From contig JBQLZQ010000041.1 in NCBI GenBank assembly GCA_052168355.1, positions 10,931 through 74,930 of the forward strand: a stretch of DNA of 64,000 nucleotides, in the 5' to 3' direction. Below the pieces are notes generated by a model. That model worked only from the letters and a program-made list of their open reading frames with translations. It did not search any database and was not told the origin of the DNA. Both the position numbers and the translations under genes were made by a program. This document shows, one piece after another, positions 28,689 through 37,981 of this stretch. Position 1 is the stretch's first letter. Every line of letters starts with the position of its first letter. The stretch comes from JBQLZQ01 sp052168355 (lineage in GTDB: Bacteria; Pseudomonadota; Alphaproteobacteria; DSM-16000; Inquilinaceae).

Positions 28689-29774
28689 ATGAACCTGATT
28701 ACGCACTGGTTCAGGAAGCATTTTTCCAACCCGCAAGTGGTGCTGCTGGCGTTGCTGCTGATCGTCATGGTGGCGGCGATCATCTTGGTCGCCGGCATGC
28801 TGGCGCCGGTCATCGCCGCCATCATCATCGCCTATCTGCTGCAAGGCTTGGTCAGCCGGCTTCACCGCCTGGGATTGTCGGATACCGTCGCGGCGGCGCT
28901 GGTCTTTCTGACGTTTCTCCTGTTTACGTTCTTCCTGGTCCTCGGGCTGCTGCCGGTTCTGCTCGACCAGGTGACGCAGCTGTTCCTGCAGCTGCCGACC
29001 ATGCTCATGGAAGTGCAGCGGATCCTGCTGGCCCTGCCGGATACCTACGCCCTGATCAGCGAGGATCAGGTGCGGCAGTTCATGGCCTCGCTGCGCAGCG
29101 ATATCTTCGATTTGAGCCGGCAGCTTCTGGCTTTGTCGGTGGTTTCCGCCGTGACCCTTATCACCATCATCGTCTATATCGTCCTGGTGCCGTTCCTGGT
29201 GTTCTTCCTGATCAAGGACCGCAAGATCATCGTGGCGTGGTTTACCGGTTTTTTGCCCAAGGACCGGCAGCTCACCAACCAGGTCTGGGGCGAGGTCAAC
29301 CGGCAGATCGGCAATTACGTGCGCGGCAAGGTGGCGGAGATCCTGATCGTCGGCAGCGTCAGCTATGTGGCGTTCGTGCTGCTGGGGGTCGAATACTCGC
29401 TGCTGCTGGCGGCCCTGACCGGGCTGTCGGTGCTGATCCCCTATGTCGGCGTGGTCGTCGTGTTCGTGCCGGTGGCCACCGTCAGTTATTTCCAGTGGGG
29501 CAATACGCCGGAATGGCTGTATGTGCTGGCCGCCTACATCATCATCCAGCTGATCGATGGGAACATCCTGGCGCCGCTGCTGTTGAGCGACGCGGTCAAC
29601 CTGCATCCGGTGGCGATCATCGTCGCCATCCTGTTTTTCGGCGGGCTGTGGGGGTTCTGGGGCGTTTTCTTCGCCATCCCGCTGGCGACGGTGGTTCAAG
29701 CCGTGCTGCGGGCCTGGCCACGGCCCCAGCGGGTCGCCGGCGACGATCCGCCCGCCCTGATCGGTTCGCCGTGA
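28689..29774 (+). CDS. AI-2E family transporter (PerM/YdgG-like)
   Basis: The 361-residue membrane protein has about eight hydrophobic segments and the family hallmarks: APVIAAIIIAYLLQGLVSRL near the N terminus, the central region around QLTNQVWGEVNRQIGNYVRGKV, and LIQLIDGNILAPLLLSDAVNLHP. Members export autoinducer-2, Na+ or are uncharacterised, so the substrate is open. It starts 89 bases after the EF-hand-like gene. That gap shows no gene. Confidence 0.9.
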   Translation: MNLITHWFRKHFSNPQVVLLALLLIVMVAAIILVAGMLAPVIAAIIIAYLLQGLVSRLHRLGLSDTVAAALVFLTFLLFTFFLVLGLLPVLLDQVTQLFLQLPTMLMEVQRILLALPDTYALISEDQVRQFMASLRSDIFDLSRQLLALSVVSAVTLITIIVYIVLVPFLVFFLIKDRKIIVAWFTGFLPKDRQLTNQVWGEVNRQIGNYVRGKVAEILIVGSVSYVAFVLLGVEYSLLLAALTGLSVLIPYVGVVVVFVPVATVSYFQWGNTPEWLYVLAAYIIIQLIDGNILAPLLLSDAVNLHPVAIIVAILFFGGLWGFWGVFFAIPLATVVQAVLRAWPRPQRVAGDDPPALIGSP

Positions 29775-29808
29775 CCGGTGTCGCGCCCGTCGGCCGGCCG
29801 GGCGGGTG

Positions 29809-30699
29809 ATGATCGACTATCGGACCATGCCCGACGGGGTCAGGGTCCGGACCGGTTTTTGGCCCGCGGTCGGCGAAGAGCGCGGTCTGGTCACCGTGGC
29901 CGGGGGGCGATCCGAATTCATCGAGAAATACGCCGAAACCGCTGCCGATCTGTCGGCGCTCGGGTTCGCGGTCCGGACCTTCGACTGGCGGGGGCAGGGG
30001 CTGTCGTCCCGATCGGCGGTCCATCCGTACCGTGGCCATCTGGACGACTACCAGCGTCTGATCGCCGACCTGGAGGTGCTGACGCGTCCGAGGGACACCG
30101 GTCCGCCTCAAATCCTGCTGGCCCATTCGATGGGCGGTCTCGTGGCCCTGCGGTTCCTGGCCGAACATCCCGGGCGGTTCCGGGCGGCGGTGCTGAGCGC
30201 GCCGTTGGTCGGGTTGGCCCAGAATGCGATCGTGGGGCCGGTGATCGCCGCCGTCGCGCGGCTGGTGGTTGCCTGTGGCGGCGGGGCCTGGTACGCGCCG
30301 GGGCAGGGCGACTATGATGCGGAGCGATATCGTCAGGGCGTCGACCGTCTGACCAGCGATCCGGCGCGCGGCGCGGTGATGCTGGACTGGATCGAGCGCA
30401 ACCCCGACCTGCGGTTGGGGGGCGCGACCTGGGGCTGGCTGGACGCCACCTATCGGTCGGCGGCCCTGCTGCGCGACCCCGCCTATGTCCGCCGGATCGA
30501 TGTGCCGGTTCTGATCGCCATGGCCGGAAAGGAGAGGCTGGTGAGCAACTCGGCCCTGAACCGGCTGGCCCGACGGTTGCCCAAGCCGGTCGTGAAGGTC
30601 TATCCCGATGCGTTGCACGAACTGCTGATGGAACGGGATGAGATCCGCGATGCGCTATTGGCCGATATCGACGCGTTTCTGGCCGATTGTGGGTTCTAG
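29809..30699 (+). CDS. Alpha/beta hydrolase, serine aminopeptidase S33 / lysophospholipase-like
   Basis: This protein of about 296 residues has the S33/monoacylglycerol lipase pattern: FDWRGQGLSSR after strand 4, the nucleophile elbow in LLAHSMGGLVALRFL (GHSMG-type, here AHSMG), an acid in the late barrel near VLIAMAGKERLVSNS, and the catalytic His in PDALHELLMERD. A lysophospholipase L2-like role in membrane lipid turnover is likely. An overlapping GTG at 29806 is an equal start candidate. It follows the AI-2E gene by 34 bases. Confidence 0.85.
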   Translation: MIDYRTMPDGVRVRTGFWPAVGEERGLVTVAGGRSEFIEKYAETAADLSALGFAVRTFDWRGQGLSSRSAVHPYRGHLDDYQRLIADLEVLTRPRDTGPPQILLAHSMGGLVALRFLAEHPGRFRAAVLSAPLVGLAQNAIVGPVIAAVARLVVACGGGAWYAPGQGDYDAERYRQGVDRLTSDPARGAVMLDWIERNPDLRLGGATWGWLDATYRSAALLRDPAYVRRIDVPVLIAMAGKERLVSNSALNRLARRLPKPVVKVYPDALHELLMERDEIRDALLADIDAFLADCGF

Positions 30700-30717
30700 A
30701 TCTCCGGGGATGTTGCG

Positions 30718-31476
30718 ATGACGGAGGTGCGCCTGTCGGCCCTGGTGGTGGCCCACAACGAGGAGGCCAACCTGGAGGCCTGCCTTGCCACCCTGGACTT
30801 CGCCGACGAGATCGTCGTGGTGCTCGACAAATGCACCGACCGCTCGGTCCTGGTCGCGGCCCGCTTCACCGACAGGCTGATCGAGGGCGATTGGGCCATC
30901 GAGGGCGACCGGCGCAACGAAGGCATCGCGGCCTGCCGGGGCGCCTGGGTGGTTGAGGTCGACGCCGACGAGCGGATACCGCCGGCCCTGGGGGCCGAGA
31001 TCGTCCGGACCGTCGAAGCCAGCGACGCGGACTGGCACAAGATCCCGGTGGACAATTATGTCGGCGCCCGGCTGGTGCGTCATGGCTGGGGCGCGTCCTT
31101 CGGCCGCACGGCCCATCCCGGCCTGTTCCGCAGGGGGGCCAAGCGGTGGGGCGACCAGCGGGTGCACCCCGCCCTGAACCTGACGGGCCGCCAGGGGCCG
31201 GTACTGAAGAACCGGCTGATCCACTACGTCGACCGGGACGTCACCGACATGATCGATCGGCTTAACCGCTATACCACGGCCCGGGCCCGGGATCTGCGGG
31301 AAGGGGGGGATATCGGCACCTTCCGGCGCAATTTGGGGCGGATTCCGGCCAGATTCTACAAATGTTTCGTTCGGCGGCGGGGCTATCGGGAGGGGGCCCT
31401 GGGCTTCCTGATCGCGCTGTGCGCGGGTCTCTATCCCATGATTTCCTTTATCAAGGCCCGGTACGACGACCGTTGA
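30718..31476 (+). CDS. Family 2 glycosyltransferase (WaaE/KdtX-like)
   Basis: The 252-residue protein has the GT2 N terminus LSALVVAHNEEANLEACLATL, with donor-binding residues, and the DXD-like VVEVDADERIP. The middle segment GWGASFGRTAHPGLFRRGAKRWGDQRVHPAL is typical of WaaE/KdtX transferases that modify the LPS core. A hydrophobic stretch near the C terminus could associate with the membrane. The donor and acceptor are unknown. It starts 18 bases after the hydrolase gene. Confidence 0.85.
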   Translation: MTEVRLSALVVAHNEEANLEACLATLDFADEIVVVLDKCTDRSVLVAARFTDRLIEGDWAIEGDRRNEGIAACRGAWVVEVDADERIPPALGAEIVRTVEASDADWHKIPVDNYVGARLVRHGWGASFGRTAHPGLFRRGAKRWGDQRVHPALNLTGRQGPVLKNRLIHYVDRDVTDMIDRLNRYTTARARDLREGGDIGTFRRNLGRIPARFYKCFVRRRGYREGALGFLIALCAGLYPMISFIKARYDDR

Positions 31477-31674
31477 CGGGCCGGCGCCAGCCATATTTGC
31501 CCGTGTCGATTGCAATTGGCAGGCAATGCGCCTACATGTCATCAATCAGTTAGCAGGGAGCCAGCGTATCTGCTGTGTCACGAGGACCAGACTGCAATAC
31601 TCATCGGACTTCAACGAACTGAGACCCACCCCCACGATGTGCGGGTGACACTTCAATCGCCTAGGATACAATCG
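31477..31674 (+). promoter_or_regulatory. Leader region of the cold-shock gene
   Basis: This 198-base stretch has no coding signal and is less GC-rich than its surroundings. Cold-shock genes often carry a long structured 5' leader that senses temperature, which this gap could hold. No specific element can be placed by eye. Confidence 0.4.
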
Positions 31675-31884
31675 ATGCCCAAAGGAACCGTCAAGTGGTT
31701 CAACCCCGTCAAAGGCTATGGTTTCATCAGCCCCGATGACGGATCCAAGGACGCCTTCGTCCACATCTCCGCCGTCGAGCGGGCCGGTCTGACCGGTCTT
31801 CAGGAAGGGCAGCAAGTCGAGTTCGAGCTGCAGCGCGGCCAGAACGGCAAGACTTCAGCCGAAAACCTGCAGGTCGTCGACTGA
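31675..31884 (+). CDS. Cold-shock protein (CspA family)
   Basis: The 69-residue protein has both RNP motifs of the cold-shock domain: VKWFNPVKGYGFISPDD (RNP1, KGYGFI) and DAFVHIS (RNP2). It is a single OB-fold RNA chaperone. The ATG at 31675 gives the standard length. The frame is open upstream to 31510 without similarity. A strong terminator follows 20 bases after the stop. Confidence 0.96.
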   Translation: MPKGTVKWFNPVKGYGFISPDDGSKDAFVHISAVERAGLTGLQEGQQVEFELQRGQNGKTSAENLQVVD

Positions 31885-31904
31885 CGCTTGGCAGATATCG
31901 AGGG

Positions 31905-31932
31905 AAAGGCCCGCCTTTGTGCGGGCCTTTTT
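31905..31932 (+). terminator. Intrinsic terminator after the cold-shock gene
   Basis: AAAGGCCCGC (31905-31914) pairs with GCGGGCCTTT (31921-31930) around a 6-base loop, followed by further T residues. Confidence 0.92.
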
Positions 31933-31984
31933 CTTGTGCGATATAGTCTTCTCGATGGAAAAAACCGTTTGGGGGGAGGAAGGA

Positions 31985-32410
31985 ATGTCGACAGGAACCC
32001 AGCGCCGTGGCCAGTGCCTTTGCGGCGCGGTGCGGATATCGGCAAGGAACGCGAGCCATAGTGTCGGCGCCTGCCACTGCAAGATGTGCAGGCGCTGGGG
32101 CGGCGGCCCCTTGATGGCCATCGACTGTGGAACCGATGTTCTTATCGAGGGCGAGGAGAATATGACGTTGTTCGACTCGTCCGCGTGGGCGGAACGCGCC
32201 TTCTGTAAGAAGTGTGGATCCAACCTATTCTATAGAATAAAGGAAGCAGGACAGCATTTTGTTCCGGCTGGTATTTTCGGCGATGTCGAAGACCTGATTT
32301 TTGATCATCAAGTGTTCATCGACGAGAAGCCGGCCTACTACAGCTTTGCGAACAACACGCAAGATATGACCGGCCCGGAAATCTTCGCGAAATACGGCCC
32401 GTCCGATTAG
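31985..32410 (+). CDS. GFA-family (CENP-V/GFA) zinc protein
   Basis: The 141-residue protein starts at the ATG at 31985 after GGAGGAAGGA. The zinc-binding pattern is complete: CLCG, CHCKMC and FCKKCGS, the last followed by NLFYR. GFA-fold proteins include the glutathione-dependent formaldehyde-activating enzyme, but most members have no known reaction. It converges with ygfZ (9 bases between stops). Confidence 0.9.
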   Translation: MSTGTQRRGQCLCGAVRISARNASHSVGACHCKMCRRWGGGPLMAIDCGTDVLIEGEENMTLFDSSAWAERAFCKKCGSNLFYRIKEAGQHFVPAGIFGDVEDLIFDHQVFIDEKPAYYSFANNTQDMTGPEIFAKYGPSD

Positions 32411-32419
32411 GCGACCCCA

Positions 32420-33301
32420 CTAATAGCGCGCCCAGGCCGGTCGGCGGGGGACCAGGGGCAGGCCGTCGGCGGTCAGGGGCGGGTCGGCGGTGGCCAGGGC
32501 TTCCAGCCGCAGCAGGGCGAGACCGGCACCGTCGCGGGCCGAGCGCATCTCCCCCACCGTGCGTCCGTCCCGGGTCACCTCGACCCCCGCCGCGGGGGGC
32601 GGACCGTCGAAGGCGACGGGCACCAGCCGTTTCTTGACCAGGCCGCGATAGCGGGTGCGCGCGGTCAGTTCCTGGCCGATATAGCAGCCCTTGTCCCAGG
32701 CAATGGCGTTGAGGTCGTCGAAATTGCTCTCCAGCAGGGTCGAGCGTTCGATCACCAGGTCGCGGCTGCCGTCGGGCACGCCCAGGCCAAGGCGATGCCG
32801 GTCGTAATCGTCTTCCGTGGCGGGCTCAAGACCGGACCGGTCGAGGTGCCCGAGAGCGTCGGGCGGCAGGATCAGGCGGGCGCCCAGGGCGGCCACCCGC
32901 GGGTCGGCGAAGGCGGCGCCGCCGTGCCAGGGACGGGCGGCGCCTGGCGTGTCGGGCAGGTCCAGGGCGGACAACGCGCCGTCGCCGAACGCCGCAGCCA
33001 CGCCAAGAGCGTCCCCCGCATCCTCCACCATCACCTGGGCGCGCAGCCGGTACAGGAGCAAACGCCGCCTGAGATCGGGCAGCCGGTCGCGGGCGACCTC
33101 CAGCAGCAGCGCGTCACCATGATCGACGATAAAGAAGTCGTGGAGGAACTTGCCTTGCGCCGTAAGCAGCGCCGCATAGAGGGCCCGATCCGGAGCCGCC
33201 TTGGTCACGTCGTTGGAGACCAGGCCCTGCAGGAAGGCGACCCGATCCTCGCCGCCGACGGTCAATACACCACGCCCCGGCAACCAGCAGAAAGAGCCCA
33301 T
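32420..33301 (-). CDS. ygfZ: Folate-binding protein YgfZ
   Basis: The 293-residue protein contains the YgfZ motif KGCYIGQELTARTRYRGLVKKRL, whose Cys is conserved, and an N-terminal folate-binding part with VAFLQGLVSNDV. YgfZ assists assembly or repair of certain [4Fe-4S] enzymes such as MiaB, using tetrahydrofolate. It is divergent from the GT9 gene, with 147 bases between the starts. Confidence 0.92.
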   Translation of the reverse strand: MGSFCWLPGRGVLTVGGEDRVAFLQGLVSNDVTKAAPDRALYAALLTAQGKFLHDFFIVDHGDALLLEVARDRLPDLRRRLLLYRLRAQVMVEDAGDALGVAAAFGDGALSALDLPDTPGAARPWHGGAAFADPRVAALGARLILPPDALGHLDRSGLEPATEDDYDRHRLGLGVPDGSRDLVIERSTLLESNFDDLNAIAWDKGCYIGQELTARTRYRGLVKKRLVPVAFDGPPPAAGVEVTRDGRTVGEMRSARDGAGLALLRLEALATADPPLTADGLPLVPRRPAWARY

Positions 33302-33448
33302 GGAACAATCCGTCCTGTTAAATGAGCGGAGGCAATTTAGGTGGGTCTTGCGGATGCCGCCCGCAAGGCGGCCGCTGGCCAGTGCCTATCCCGGCCGCTA
33401 TAACCGGACGGCCCCACGAACGGCGGCATTCACGGAGGCTCGGCCGCC

Positions 33449-34441
33449 ATTTCCGCGCGCATCCTGTTCATCACCTCCAACCGGATCGGCGACGCCATGT
33501 TGTCGACCGGCGTGCTGGGCCATCTGACCGACGAAAGGCCGGAGGCGCGGGTGACGGTCGCCTGCGGGCCGCTGGCCGAAAGCCTGTTCGCCGCGGCGCC
33601 GGAGGTGGAGCGCGTCATCGTGCTGCGCAAGAGGCCTTATGCCGGTCACTGGCGGGATTTGTGGCGGGCCTGCATCGGCATCCGCTGGGACCTGATCGTC
33701 GATTTGCGCAACACCGCGGTATCGCGGCTGCTGGTCGCCCGCCGCCGGATCGTCAAGGGCGGCGGCCGGGCGGCGGCGGAGCATGTGGTCGTGGAATTGG
33801 GACGTCTTCTGGGCCTGCCGCAACCGCCGTCGCCCCGGCTGTGGCTGGACGAGGCGCGGCGGGCGGCGGGGGCGCGGCTGATCCCGCCCGGACCGCCGGT
33901 TCTGGCCCTGGCGCCGTCGGCCAACTGGGCCGCCAAGATCTGGCCGGCGGACCGCTTCGCCTCCTTGGCAAGACGGCTGACCGGGTCGGAGGGGCCGCTG
34001 CCCGGCGGGCGGGTCGCGGTGCTGGCCGCCGAGGGCGAGCGCGCCATCGCCCAGCCGGTGATCGACGCGCTGCCGGAGGACCGCCGGATTGACCTTGTCG
34101 GCCGCACCGACCCGGCCCTGGCCGGCGCCTGTCTGGAGCGCAGCACGCTTTATGTGGGGAACGATACGGGGCTCAGCCATATCGCCGCGGCGGCGGGCGT
34201 GCCGACCCTGGTGCTGTTCGGGCCGGGCTATCCCGACCGCTACGGACCCTGGGGGCCGTTGACCGCCATCGCCCGGACGGCGATCCCGCGCGAGGCACTG
34301 TTCGAGACGCCTGGCTATCACCACACCACCACCGGAACCCTGATGGAAAGCCTGTCGGTGGACATGGCCGACGAGGCGGCGCAGGCGCTGATGGCGCGGG
34401 CGGATGCGGCCGGACGCGATCCCGTGACCGGTCCCGGTTAG
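33449..34441 (+). CDS. Family 9 glycosyltransferase (heptosyltransferase-like), apparent ATT start
   Basis: Similarity to GT9 proteins begins at ISARILFITSNRIGDAMLSTG, 16 codons before the first ATG (33497). A TAA in frame closes the frame shortly before. The only start that keeps this segment with proper spacing is the ATT at 33449, ten bases after GGAGG (33434-33438). That gives 330 residues. The C-terminal donor site shows LALAPSANWAAKIWPADRFA and YVGNDTGLSHIAAAAGVPTLVLFGP. It probably adds heptose or a related sugar to the LPS core. The downstream GT4 gene follows by 4 bases. Confidence 0.85.
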   Translation: MSARILFITSNRIGDAMLSTGVLGHLTDERPEARVTVACGPLAESLFAAAPEVERVIVLRKRPYAGHWRDLWRACIGIRWDLIVDLRNTAVSRLLVARRRIVKGGGRAAAEHVVVELGRLLGLPQPPSPRLWLDEARRAAGARLIPPGPPVLALAPSANWAAKIWPADRFASLARRLTGSEGPLPGGRVAVLAAEGERAIAQPVIDALPEDRRIDLVGRTDPALAGACLERSTLYVGNDTGLSHIAAAAGVPTLVLFGPGYPDRYGPWGPLTAIARTAIPREALFETPGYHHTTTGTLMESLSVDMADEAAQALMARADAAGRDPVTGPG

Positions 34442-34445
34442 GCCG

Positions 34446-35495
34446 GTGGCCTTGGCGCGGATCCTGTTCCTCGACGACAGTTTTCCCTTCGACGGGGAGA
34501 CGGCGCGCGACCGGCCGCTGGGCGGTGTCCAGACGGCGACCGTCGCCCTGGCCGAGGCGCTGGCGGCGCGGGGCCACCAAGTTACCGCGCTGACGCGCGG
34601 CGGCCGGACGGTACGGTGCAAAGGGGTGGCGTGGGAGGCGCTGACGGCCGGGCCCGGTCCGGCGGCGGACCTGGTGGTGGCCAACCGGCATCCGGCCCTG
34701 TTCGAGGTCGCGCGGGCGGCAAGGCGCGTGCTGTGGCTGCACAACCCGGCCGCCTATTTGCGCAAACCGCGCTTTCTGCTGCCCTTGCTGCGTTATCGGC
34801 CGGTCCCGGTGTTCCTGGGTCGCACCCATGCCGGCACGGCGCCGGGCTGGCTGCCTCTGCGGCCTGCCCAAATCCTGCCGTTGGGGGTGGAGCGACCGTT
34901 TCTGGAAACGGCTCCGGCCGACAGCCCGCCGCCGCCCAAGGCCGTGTTCCTGTCCAACCCGCGCCGGGGGCTGCCCTGGCTGATCGATCTGTGGCGGCGT
35001 GCCATCCGCCCGGCCGTGCCGGGGGCGGAACTGCACGTCTTCGCCGGTCGGCAGACCTACGGCGACGCCGCCGACCCGGCGCTCGACGCGGCTCTGGGGG
35101 GCATCGGCGCCCTGAGGGACGAGGGGGTGGTGCTGCGGCCGCCGCTGGCCAAGGCGGCCCTGGCAACCGAGCTGGCGACGGCGCGCGCGCTGCTCTACCG
35201 CGGCGACCCGGGGGAGACCTTTTGCCTGGTGGCGGCGGAGGCGCGGGCCATGGGGGTGCCGGTGATCACCGCCGGCGTCGGCGCCCTGACCGAACGGGTG
35301 GCAGACGGGGTGACCGGCGCCGTAAGACCCGACCCAAACGCCTTTGCCGATGCCGCCGTGTCGGTCCTGACCGACGACTCCCTTTGGCAATCCTGGCACG
35401 AGGGCGCGCTGAAAGCTCGGCAGGATGCCGGCTGGGACCGCGTGGCCGAGCGCTGGGAGCGCACGTTTCTTGGCGAAAGCAGGCCCCGGACGTGA
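34446..35495 (+). CDS. GT-B glycosyltransferase (family 4-like)
   Basis: The 349-residue protein starts at GTG 34446. The N-terminal half shows LGGVQTATVALAEALAARGHQVTALTRGG, the acceptor-domain pattern of GT4. The C-terminal half has LLYRGDPGETFCLVAAEARAMGVPVITAGVGAL, with the donor-binding E-x7-E type motif. The donor is unknown. With the adjacent GT9 and the nearby methyltransferases it likely works in surface glycan synthesis. Confidence 0.85.
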   Translation: MALARILFLDDSFPFDGETARDRPLGGVQTATVALAEALAARGHQVTALTRGGRTVRCKGVAWEALTAGPGPAADLVVANRHPALFEVARAARRVLWLHNPAAYLRKPRFLLPLLRYRPVPVFLGRTHAGTAPGWLPLRPAQILPLGVERPFLETAPADSPPPPKAVFLSNPRRGLPWLIDLWRRAIRPAVPGAELHVFAGRQTYGDAADPALDAALGGIGALRDEGVVLRPPLAKAALATELATARALLYRGDPGETFCLVAAEARAMGVPVITAGVGALTERVADGVTGAVRPDPNAFADAAVSVLTDDSLWQSWHEGALKARQDAGWDRVAERWERTFLGESRPRT

Positions 35496-35524
35496 TCCGC
35501 GGCCCGCACGGGATCGTGATGCCC

Positions 35525-35690
35525 TGAGAAAAGCAAACGGCGCCGTTTTGCACAGATCCCGCATCGCGTGCGGGACTCTTCGTCGGGAATTTCCTATTGG
35601 AGACATCCAAAGAAAGTCGCCACCAGCCCCGGCCAACGAGCCGGGGCCTGTGCGCAATGGTGCCGTTGGCGTTCTGGTGCGCGAAGGGGC
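35525..35690. repeat. REPIN-like palindromic unit, copy 1
   Basis: A hairpin, TCCCGCATCGCGTGCGGGA, lies next to TTGCACAG, and a second, CCCCGGCCAACGAGCCGGGG, is followed by CCTGTGCG. It fills the gap between the GT4 gene and the FkbM gene, which otherwise contains nothing coding. This is the leftmost member seen of the family described in the findings. Confidence 0.75.
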
Positions 35691-35721
35691 ACCCCTATTG
35701 AGGCGGGGCGGGGAAAGGGCG

Positions 35722-36501
35722 TCAGGACAGGCGGTCGATGAGGTCGGGCCGGTCGGCCCGGACGGCGACATAGTTCGGCCCCAGGAAATCCTCGTCCTCG
35801 AGCGCGTAGTCGGCGAACGCGACATGGTTGGGGTAAAGCTTGCCCAGCCGGTAGCCGTGGCCGCCGAGCAGCAGATGAAAATCGCGCAGCAGGAACTTGG
35901 TGAGGATGTTGGCCAGACCGTATTCGAACTGGATGACGGCGATGCGCCCCTGGGCCAGGGTGTCGGCGAACCCGACCAGCACCTGGGGCTCGGCCCCCTC
36001 GGCGTCGATCTTGAGCAGATCGATGCGGTCGATCCCCGCCTCCGCCAGATAGGCGTCGCCGGTGGTGACCGGAACGGTGACCTGACGCGACGCCTCGGCC
36101 CGCGGGAAATCGGTGACGGTGGCCACGGTGCTGTTGTGGGGGAAGATCTTGAGGGTCAAATCGCCGGCATGGTCCGACAGACCGACCCGGTTGATGGTGA
36201 TCCGGTCGAGACCGGCCAGATTGTCGGTCAGGCGCGCGGCGGTGTCGGGCACCGGTTCGAAGCAATGGATGCGGGCGTCGGGCAGGGCGGTCCATGCCGC
36301 CCGAGCCCAATCGCCGACATTGGCGCCGACATCGAAAACGCAGGACGGCCGGTCCGCGGCCAGGCGCCCGAGCAGCCAGTCCTCGCCGTTGCGGTGGGCC
36401 TTGTAGTCGACATTGTGGTAGGCGCGCAGAAACTTCGTGCTGCGCCGGGCCAGCCAGCGCACCGGCGCCGCGCGCCGATGCCGGGCGATAAACCCGCGCA
36501 T
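35722..36501 (-). CDS. FkbM-family methyltransferase
   Basis: This 259-residue product has the FkbM SAM-binding segment VFDVGANVGDWARAAW and the later IDLLKIDAEGAEPQVLVGF. FkbM enzymes O-methylate sugars or polyketides. Its ATG overlaps the stop of the upstream FkbM gene (TGATG), so the pair is coupled. With the two glycosyltransferases it suggests methylated surface glycan. Confidence 0.87.
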   Translation of the reverse strand: MRGFIARHRRAAPVRWLARRSTKFLRAYHNVDYKAHRNGEDWLLGRLAADRPSCVFDVGANVGDWARAAWTALPDARIHCFEPVPDTAARLTDNLAGLDRITINRVGLSDHAGDLTLKIFPHNSTVATVTDFPRAEASRQVTVPVTTGDAYLAEAGIDRIDLLKIDAEGAEPQVLVGFADTLAQGRIAVIQFEYGLANILTKFLLRDFHLLLGGHGYRLGKLYPNHVAFADYALEDEDFLGPNYVAVRADRPDLIDRLS

Positions 36502-37571
36502 CACGATGGCGGGGTGTCCGTGGTGGTGAAGCGGGCGCGCAAATCGTCCAGCCGTTCGCGCGGCACGCCCAGGATGTTGAGCAGATGGCGGCGGGCCGCG
36601 CGCCGCGCGATGGTCGTGGGCTCAAGCACGAAATCGACCCGGTCGGCGTCGCCCAGATCGGCGAAATAGTCAATGCGCCGCCCGTCCGGCGTGATCCAGA
36701 CCATGAAATAAAGCTGATAGCCCAGGGCTTCCAGCCGGGCAAGGGCCGGAAAGTCGGCGTCGGTCGCGGCACCGTCCGGGGGCTGGCTTTCGACGACGAT
36801 ATAGGGCCGGGAGGCGGCGATGGTGGCCGCCGCGCCGTTCAGCACCGCGTCCTCGTGCCCTTCCACATCCAGCTTCATGACGGTGGGCGCGGGCAGGTCC
36901 AGACTGTCCAGGGTGGCCAGTTCGATGGCGATGTCGCCCTTGTCGGCGATCCGCGTGTCGCCGGTGTCGCCGCTGCGGCTGATTCGCTTCATAGAGGCGC
37001 GTCCCGGCGCATCCGACAGACCGATCCGGTGACGGTGGACGCGGCCGTTGAGGCCAAGCTGGCGTACGGCATCGTCCAATTCGCGGAAAATCTCGGGGTT
37101 GGCCTCAAAGGCGTGGACCGAGCCGGCGAAGTCGGGCCGAAGCGCCAGGGCCAGCCCGTGAAACCCCCAATTGCTGCCGATGTCGAACAGCACGCCATCG
37201 CGCCCGACGAGCAGCGGCAACAGCAGGGTCAGCTCGGTCTCGTACAGCCCCGGCACGTCGGGCAGATAGTAGTAGCGGAAATGACCGTTGGCGGCGTCGA
37301 ACACCAGTTCCCGGTCGACCCCGCCGACCGAGAGGATCAGCGACGACGGGCGGGTCAAAAGCCGGCGCACGGGGCCCGGCAGCGCTTCCAGCCGTCCCCA
37401 GTTTGAGCGCAGGCGCCGCGCCAGGAACCGGGCCACCGGGTGGCGCCGGTCGCGGGCGGTCGTCAGCACCCGCATGACCGGCGACAGCCGGCCGGGCCGC
37501 ACCACGCGGGGCAGCGTCACGGGCCTGCTGAGCGGTTCGGCGGAGGGGGAGACGGACGGTTGGAGCGACAA
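36501..37571 (-). CDS. FkbM-family methyltransferase
   Basis: A 356-residue paralogue of the downstream gene, with the SAM motif VLFDIGSNWGFHGLALALR and TVMKLDVEGHEDAVLNGAA. The N-terminal 100 residues include a basic stretch and an EKL-type lead-in absent from the smaller copy, probably a docking or substrate part. It is the first gene of the pair. Upstream, 37572-37686 shows no gene. Confidence 0.87.
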   Translation of the reverse strand: MSLQPSVSPSAEPLSRPVTLPRVVRPGRLSPVMRVLTTARDRRHPVARFLARRLRSNWGRLEALPGPVRRLLTRPSSLILSVGGVDRELVFDAANGHFRYYYLPDVPGLYETELTLLLPLLVGRDGVLFDIGSNWGFHGLALALRPDFAGSVHAFEANPEIFRELDDAVRQLGLNGRVHRHRIGLSDAPGRASMKRISRSGDTGDTRIADKGDIAIELATLDSLDLPAPTVMKLDVEGHEDAVLNGAAATIAASRPYIVVESQPPDGAATDADFPALARLEALGYQLYFMVWITPDGRRIDYFADLGDADRVDFVLEPTTIARRAARRHLLNILGVPRERLDDLRARFTTTDTPPS

Positions 37572-37686
37572 AAGGCAAGCCTCTCAGGCGGCCCTCTCGA
37601 GGGAAAATCGGGCCGGGACGCCCGGCGGGGCCGTTAACCCTGATTCTTAGCGCTTTCTTGAAGGCTGTGGGGCAGAATTCGTAACC

Positions 37687-37935
37687 ATGACCCGATGGAC
37701 CCGACGCCTTTCGATCCTGTCGCCCGCCGTTGTGGCCGTGCTGGCGGCCTGTGCCGCCCCGCCGGCGGATCCGAACGGCCCGCTGGCGATCGCCGAACGG
37801 CGGCTGGCCTATGTCCCCGGCCTGTCGCCGATCTATTGCTACAGAACGCTGGGCGACCCGGACTGCTTCAGCACGCCGCAACCGGGACCGCCCAACCGAC
37901 TGATCAACGGCTACGACGACCTTACGGACGGGTAG
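37687..37935 (+). CDS. Small conserved lipoprotein
   Basis: The 82-residue product has a lipobox (LAAC, Cys22). The segment SPIYCYRTLGDPDCFSTPQPG carries two Cys in the mature part. The combination looks like a small outer-membrane lipoprotein conserved in Rhodospirillales-type genomes. Function unknown. Confidence 0.75.
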   Translation: MTRWTRRLSILSPAVVAVLAACAAPPADPNGPLAIAERRLAYVPGLSPIYCYRTLGDPDCFSTPQPGPPNRLINGYDDLTDG

Positions 37936-37981
37936 GGGAGCGGCCCGACCACGGCCCGATCTCCGGCTGGCCTCAGCTTTT

